Shown: piece by piece, positions 59,470-64,000 of the stretch
How the letters are laid out: every line of letters starts with the position of its first letter
How positions within the stretch are numbered: position 1 is the first letter of the stretch
Assembly: GCA_902509555.1 (NCBI GenBank)
Contig: CABWYS010000001.1
Location: 62,001 to 126,000, forward strand
Origin: an uncultured SAR86 cluster bacterium
GTDB taxonomy: Bacteria; Pseudomonadota; Gammaproteobacteria; Magnimaribacterales; D2472
Direction of reading: 5' to 3'
DNA length: 64,000 nt
Made by a program: the position numbers and the translations under genes
The notes under the pieces: generated by a model
What the model saw: only the letters and a program-made list of their open reading frames with translations
The model's database searches: none
What the model was told of the DNA's origin: nothing

Positions 59470-59994
59470 TTAATCTTTTAACTCGCTATCAATCAAGACT
59501 GCAATTAGTAATGCAGGCTCATCACCATGATTGACCCATGCATGATTGGTACCTCGCTGCACAACAGTATCAAATGGCTCAAGCCTAACCTCTTCTTCAT
59601 CGAGTAAGAGACTTACATCGCCTTTCAATAAAATAATGTAGTCAATGGTTTTTGTTTTATGCATTGCGGGATGCTTGGAGGTATCGATTCTGTGATGAGC
59701 TGCTCCAATTCGATCAAAGGCCTCGGCTGCAAGATCTTGTAAAACATCCCAAGGAACACCTTCAGGGGTTGGATTAATTTGAAAATATCTAAACTTCGTT
59801 CCATTGGCTGGAGGCGATAAAATTATTTCTGAGTCCCCCCTATCAATATTATCCTTTGTATCAATTGGCATGCCATCAGTATTCCAAATTTCAAATAGGC
59901 CTCCGACATCCTCACCAATTGAGCGTGCAGGCGGACCATCAATTGCAATCACGGATTTGCCAGATTCATTATGACCAGTAACTATTCTTCTCAT
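59470..59994 (-). CDS. Cupin-domain protein
   Basis: TKTIDYIILLKGDVSLLLDEEEVRLEPFDTVVQRGTNHAWVNHGDEPALLI. Confidence 0.88.
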   Translation of the reverse strand: MRRIVTGHNESGKSVIAIDGPPARSIGEDVGGLFEIWNTDGMPIDTKDNIDRGDSEIILSPPANGTKFRYFQINPTPEGVPWDVLQDLAAEAFDRIGAAHHRIDTSKHPAMHKTKTIDYIILLKGDVSLLLDEEEVRLEPFDTVVQRGTNHAWVNHGDEPALLIAVLIDSELKD

Positions 59995-60115
59995 AGCATT
60001 TCTCCAATTTCAATAATTTTAACATCTATATTTAATCTATAGGTTCAATGGATGCTGGAACGACTTGAAGGTTACCGTTGGATTCTCTTTTCTTACTCCT
60101 TAAATTAATTAGTCA

Positions 60116-60730
60116 TCAGCTGAGGGTTTTTTTATTCCACCAGAAAATAACTGGTGTTATTAATACTGTTGGAAGCACCCACCATACCCATTCGGGCTCA
60201 AAAGGAGGGTTAACAACTAAAACAGCTGTAATAACTGCAATAGTGCCTCCCATCATATTAGTTAAGTGTCTTGAGATTCTTTCTTTTCCTGTAGCAGTAT
60301 TATTTTTATAGCTTATTAAATCAGCATAACCCAAACGAATAGCTAGAAATCCAAAAACAAGAAGCACTATGTACTGCGAGTTATCATTAGTGAAGAAAAT
60401 TACAGACAGTATCAACATTCCTAGTCCTGATAGAATCATTAAGTTAACAGCAATCCAATCTAAAGCAGTTGCGACACCTTTTCTATTTCGAGCGAAGCGC
60501 ATACCCGCGAAAGCCAAATAGAAAGAAAAGATAGCTATTAAAAACAAAAAGATGTTGCTACTGATAATCGACATTGGAATGGCTGTTAAGAAGATAGTAG
60601 CCATACCCCAGAAATATGTTCTACCTGCAAGAACATGCAGTCTTTTACCTTTCTTAGATGAAACTGCCAGAGCAGCACAAAGCAGTGCAATTGTTCCGGC
60701 TAGGATATGAATTGGTAATAGAACTGTCAT
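60116..60730 (-). CDS. Polytopic membrane protein of unknown function (DUF2306-like)
   Basis: 204 aa, several hydrophobic helices; HILAGTIALLCAALAVSSKKGKRLHVLAGRTYFWGM. Confidence 0.7.
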   Translation of the reverse strand: MTVLLPIHILAGTIALLCAALAVSSKKGKRLHVLAGRTYFWGMATIFLTAIPMSIISSNIFLFLIAIFSFYLAFAGMRFARNRKGVATALDWIAVNLMILSGLGMLILSVIFFTNDNSQYIVLLVFGFLAIRLGYADLISYKNNTATGKERISRHLTNMMGGTIAVITAVLVVNPPFEPEWVWWVLPTVLITPVIFWWNKKTLS

Positions 60731-60776
60731 CGCTCCCTCCCTATTTAAACTTTTTATTCATTCCCGTTCTATTGAT

Positions 60777-63700
60777 TTATAGCTTTTTTGAAATTGCGTA
60801 ACAAGCAGGAATATAAAACAAAGCAATGATTGCTGAGCCTATTACCCCACCAGCCATTGCCCAAGCCAATGGTCCATAGAAAATACTAGTAACCAATAAA
60901 GGCATAAACCCTCCAATTGTTGTTGCCGAAGTGGTGATAACATGTCGAGTTGATCTAATGATTACTTCAACAAGCTCTTCTTTGTTAATTGGTGAATTGG
61001 CGTTTGATTCTTTAATGTGAGACAAAACAACAATAGAGTCATTGATAGAAAGGCCTGCCAATCCAATGGCTCCTACCAAACCTATGAATCCAAAATTAGC
61101 CTGCCCTAATGTTAATCCTAGAAATGCTAAACCTGTGCACCAAAAAGCAACGCTCAAAATTAAGCCAGCTTGCCTAAATGAATTTAATGCTGCGACTAAT
61201 GCGATGATTATTAAGATAAAAAACAAAATAGCTGATGAGAAAATATTAGACTGAGATTGCCCCCTTGCCTCAGCTTCTCCGCCTACCTGAAAAGTATATC
61301 CAGGCGGAAGCTCAGCTTTAAAGGTTTCTAAATTATCTGCCAAATATTTTTCAGTTTGAGATGGAAGTAGATCAGGCCAGATCCATGCTGAAACATTATT
61401 CTGTCTCTTGCCAGCATCACGAGAAACAAAATTAGCCTGATTGGTTACCTCAAAATCTCCATAATTTGAAGAATAATCAAAACCCTCTTGAGAAGGTACA
61501 GATAAAAATCGAGTTGATTCTATTGAATCATTTGACGATCCTCGTATTTTGATTGATAGCTCTTTATTTCCATCAAGCATGGTGCCAACAACCGCGCCTT
61601 CACTTGCAATTGCTAACTCATTAATAAAAAAATCTCCTGAAATTGAGCCCAAAGCAAGATTGGATTCATTAAAGGCAAACTCCAAGTTTGTTGCTCCACC
61701 AGCAAGCCCGCTTTTGGTTAAGAAAACTCCTGGAGCATCTCTTACAATTAACTCTAATTTTTTTCCCAAAGCTCTCAAGATATCTAGATCAGGTCCATGA
61801 ATGCTGTACTCAACCGCTGCATCTACAGGTGGGCCCGAATCAAATTTATCCACAATAATTTTTAAGTCAGGGTTTTCAGCAGTGAGTCTTTTTGCAAGTT
61901 TTGGTAAGACTTCAACCATTTCTTTATAAGAAGTACTAATATATACTCCTTGAGCTATATTATTGGCACCTAGGGCTGTATCACCACCAACAACGTTATA
62001 TAGAATCCGTGGCAGTCTCCTACCAATAAACCAAAAATCATCTTGCACAATCCCACTTTTAGCAATGGAATCCCTTAACTCCAATACTGCTTTTTCAGAA
62101 CTTTTAACATTTGAATTTTGCGGAAGTTCTACCAACACCTTAAACATATTTCTATCAAGCTCAGGAAAGAAATCTGCTTTTAGAAATGGAAAACATATAA
62201 AGCCCAATGCGGGCAATATCATTGCAATCATTATTCCTCTTTTCGGAACATCATATGACCAAGTTAGGACAGCTCTATATCTTTGAACAAGTTTTTCATT
62301 TGAATAGCCATTACCACCAAAAATTTCCTTTTCAAAAAATTTTATTTGATCTAAATAATTTAAAAGAACTGGCACAATATAAAGCGCAAGGAATAGCGAA
62401 GAAGTAATCGAAAGAATTACTGTTTTTGCCATGCCTCCTACAAACTCTCCACTAGGGCCTGCTCCGGCAGCGATCGGAAAAAACGATAATGCTGTTGTGG
62501 CAGTTGCCGCTGCAAGGGGTATCCATAGATGTTGGAAAGTTTCATATGAAGCTTGCTCTCTAGAATGGCCTAGTCTGCGTCTATATTTAAAATCTTCAAC
62601 TACAATGATGGCATTGTCGATCAGCAACCCAAGAGCAATAATAATTCCAGTCATTGAGGTTTGATGCAATGGTAGTCCAAGCAATGTGCAGCCAAATAAC
62701 ACCAAAAAAATAGTTAGAGGAATGATTGATCCAACAATTAGCGCTGATTTAAAACCTAGGAGAAAATAACTAATCCCGATAACAATCAAGATTGCAAATA
62801 AAATACTTGTATATAAGGTATTAAATTTTTCTTTGAAATAATAAGATTCGTCATACACTTTCTTGAGCAAAATTTCTGAGGGTAATTGATCTCTAAATTC
62901 ATCGATTACCTTTTCAATATCTTCAACATAGCGGTCTACTCTTTGTGAGAAAGCTCCACTAATATTGACCAACACAGATCTCTCACCATTGAAAAGAGAA
63001 AGTTCTTCTGGCGGATCTCTAGGATTTTTTGATATGGTCGCAATATCACCCAATCGAATAATCTCATAGTCATTAAAAACTTTAATTGGTAAGTCGGCTA
63101 CTTGTGAAATATTGGTTAAATTATCTTTTGATTTAACAAGAAGCTCTTTTCCATTCTGTGAAATTTGTCCAATTGGTTTTTTTGTATCAAGTCCGGATAA
63201 TACTTTTACGACTTCTTGAAAAGATAAGCCTAGCGCAGACAATTTAGCATTATCTATCTCGACTAAAACTTCTTCATCAGCAGCTCCGTATGTATGACTT
63301 CTATCTGAACCACTGACATAGGCTAGGGTTTGTCGAAGATCCTCTGCAACGCGTGATAAAAGAATTAATGGAGTTTTTCCATCTCCATTCCAAGTTAAGG
63401 AATAAAGAAGGGTTATAGGCGGACCGCTACTTCTAATTAATTGTGGTTTAACATCTGGAGGCAGTAAAAATGATGCTTGATCCATTTTATCTTGAACTTC
63501 AGACCATACTTGCTCTATAAGAGATGGAGGAACCTCATCTTTAATAGCCAACACTGTGGTTGCAAATCCTTGAGAAGCGAATGAGATAATTTCATCAAGC
63601 TCATATACCTCTCTAAGCTTGGCTTCAAGTGGTTCTAAAATTTGCGTTTCAATTCTTGTTGGTGAGGCCCCAGGATAAATACTTTGCACTGATGACCATC

Positions 63701-63827
63701 GCTGAGCAAGCTCTGGATTTTCTTGTCTGGGAAGAGTGCTAAGAGAAAAAATGCCAGCTAAAAAGATAAAGGCTAAAAGTAGACTGAAGACCCGAGGTCG
63801 ATCAAATAAAATCTTGAGCAGGAACAT
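60777..63827 (-). CDS. RND-family efflux transporter (AcrB/HAE1-like)
   Basis: 1016 aa, duplicated RND architecture, GLLIDNAIIVVEDFKYRRR and GLAGLSINDSIVVLSHI. Confidence 0.95.
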   Translation of the reverse strand: MFLLKILFDRPRVFSLLLAFIFLAGIFSLSTLPRQENPELAQRWSSVQSIYPGASPTRIETQILEPLEAKLREVYELDEIISFASQGFATTVLAIKDEVPPSLIEQVWSEVQDKMDQASFLLPPDVKPQLIRSSGPPITLLYSLTWNGDGKTPLILLSRVAEDLRQTLAYVSGSDRSHTYGAADEEVLVEIDNAKLSALGLSFQEVVKVLSGLDTKKPIGQISQNGKELLVKSKDNLTNISQVADLPIKVFNDYEIIRLGDIATISKNPRDPPEELSLFNGERSVLVNISGAFSQRVDRYVEDIEKVIDEFRDQLPSEILLKKVYDESYYFKEKFNTLYTSILFAILIVIGISYFLLGFKSALIVGSIIPLTIFLVLFGCTLLGLPLHQTSMTGIIIALGLLIDNAIIVVEDFKYRRRLGHSREQASYETFQHLWIPLAAATATTALSFFPIAAGAGPSGEFVGGMAKTVILSITSSLFLALYIVPVLLNYLDQIKFFEKEIFGGNGYSNEKLVQRYRAVLTWSYDVPKRGIMIAMILPALGFICFPFLKADFFPELDRNMFKVLVELPQNSNVKSSEKAVLELRDSIAKSGIVQDDFWFIGRRLPRILYNVVGGDTALGANNIAQGVYISTSYKEMVEVLPKLAKRLTAENPDLKIIVDKFDSGPPVDAAVEYSIHGPDLDILRALGKKLELIVRDAPGVFLTKSGLAGGATNLEFAFNESNLALGSISGDFFINELAIASEGAVVGTMLDGNKELSIKIRGSSNDSIESTRFLSVPSQEGFDYSSNYGDFEVTNQANFVSRDAGKRQNNVSAWIWPDLLPSQTEKYLADNLETFKAELPPGYTFQVGGEAEARGQSQSNIFSSAILFFILIIIALVAALNSFRQAGLILSVAFWCTGLAFLGLTLGQANFGFIGLVGAIGLAGLSINDSIVVLSHIKESNANSPINKEELVEVIIRSTRHVITTSATTIGGFMPLLVTSIFYGPLAWAMAGGVIGSAIIALFYIPACYAISKKL

Positions 63828-63830
63828 GAT

Positions 63831-64000
63831 TTAGTTAACTTTTAAAATTTCATTTTCAATAACCTTCTCAGCCCCACCTGATACCACCATATCTCCAGTT
63901 GATATAGTTCCTGAAATATATGCGTTATCTCCTTCAACATGAATTAATTCAACAATTTCTTTAGCAACCTTCAATTGATTATTATTATCTTTTGAAACCG
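63831..64000 (-). CDS. C-terminal end of RND periplasmic adaptor (membrane fusion protein), partial
   Basis: Open frame ...VAKEIVELIHVEGDNAYISGTISTGDMVVSGGAEKVIENEILKVN* directly upstream of the RND pump. Confidence 0.75.
   Translation of the reverse strand, partial: VSKDNNNQLKVAKEIVELIHVEGDNAYISGTISTGDMVVSGGAEKVIENEILKVN

Noticed and set aside
60078-60311. 77-aa plus-strand ORF
   Set aside because: Mostly antisense to the 204-aa membrane protein; low-complexity hydrophobic translation

Overview
The window is 64 kb of AT-rich bacterial chromosome from a gammaproteobacterium. A marine, possibly SAR86-like lineage is plausible, but I did not verify this. Positions 1-28.5 kb, almost all on the minus strand, hold one contiguous ribosomal/transcription supercluster: tRNA-Tyr, tRNA-Thr, tuf, tRNA-Trp, secE-nusG-rplKAJL-rpoBC-rpsLG-fusA-rpsJ-(S10/spc/alpha operons)-rpoA. 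Positions 28.5-44.9 kb carry birA, msrA, a tRNA-Thr(UGU), an SGNH-type protein, two TonB-dependent receptors, a shortened RNase R followed by rlmB, lpxC, secA, yacG and coaE. One receptor is ZnuD-like with striking His/Asp/Glu repeats. Positions 44.9-49.95 kb are a complete rRNA operon (minus strand) with no tRNA in the 16S-23S spacer. Positions 49.95-64 kb carry ilvBHC, rluD/bamD, a small metabolic/transport neighbourhood and an RND efflux system cut by the window edge. The most interesting unexplained signal is the 228-bp intergenic region 32149-32376. It contains a sigma-54-like -24/-12 element, then a 14-bp long-range inverted repeat starting at the predicted TSS, a duplicated UUUUCCCC(C)UAA motif and a strong intrinsic terminator, all on the plus strand. 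This looks like an uncatalogued ~120-nt small RNA. No CRISPR arrays, transposons or prophage genes were seen.
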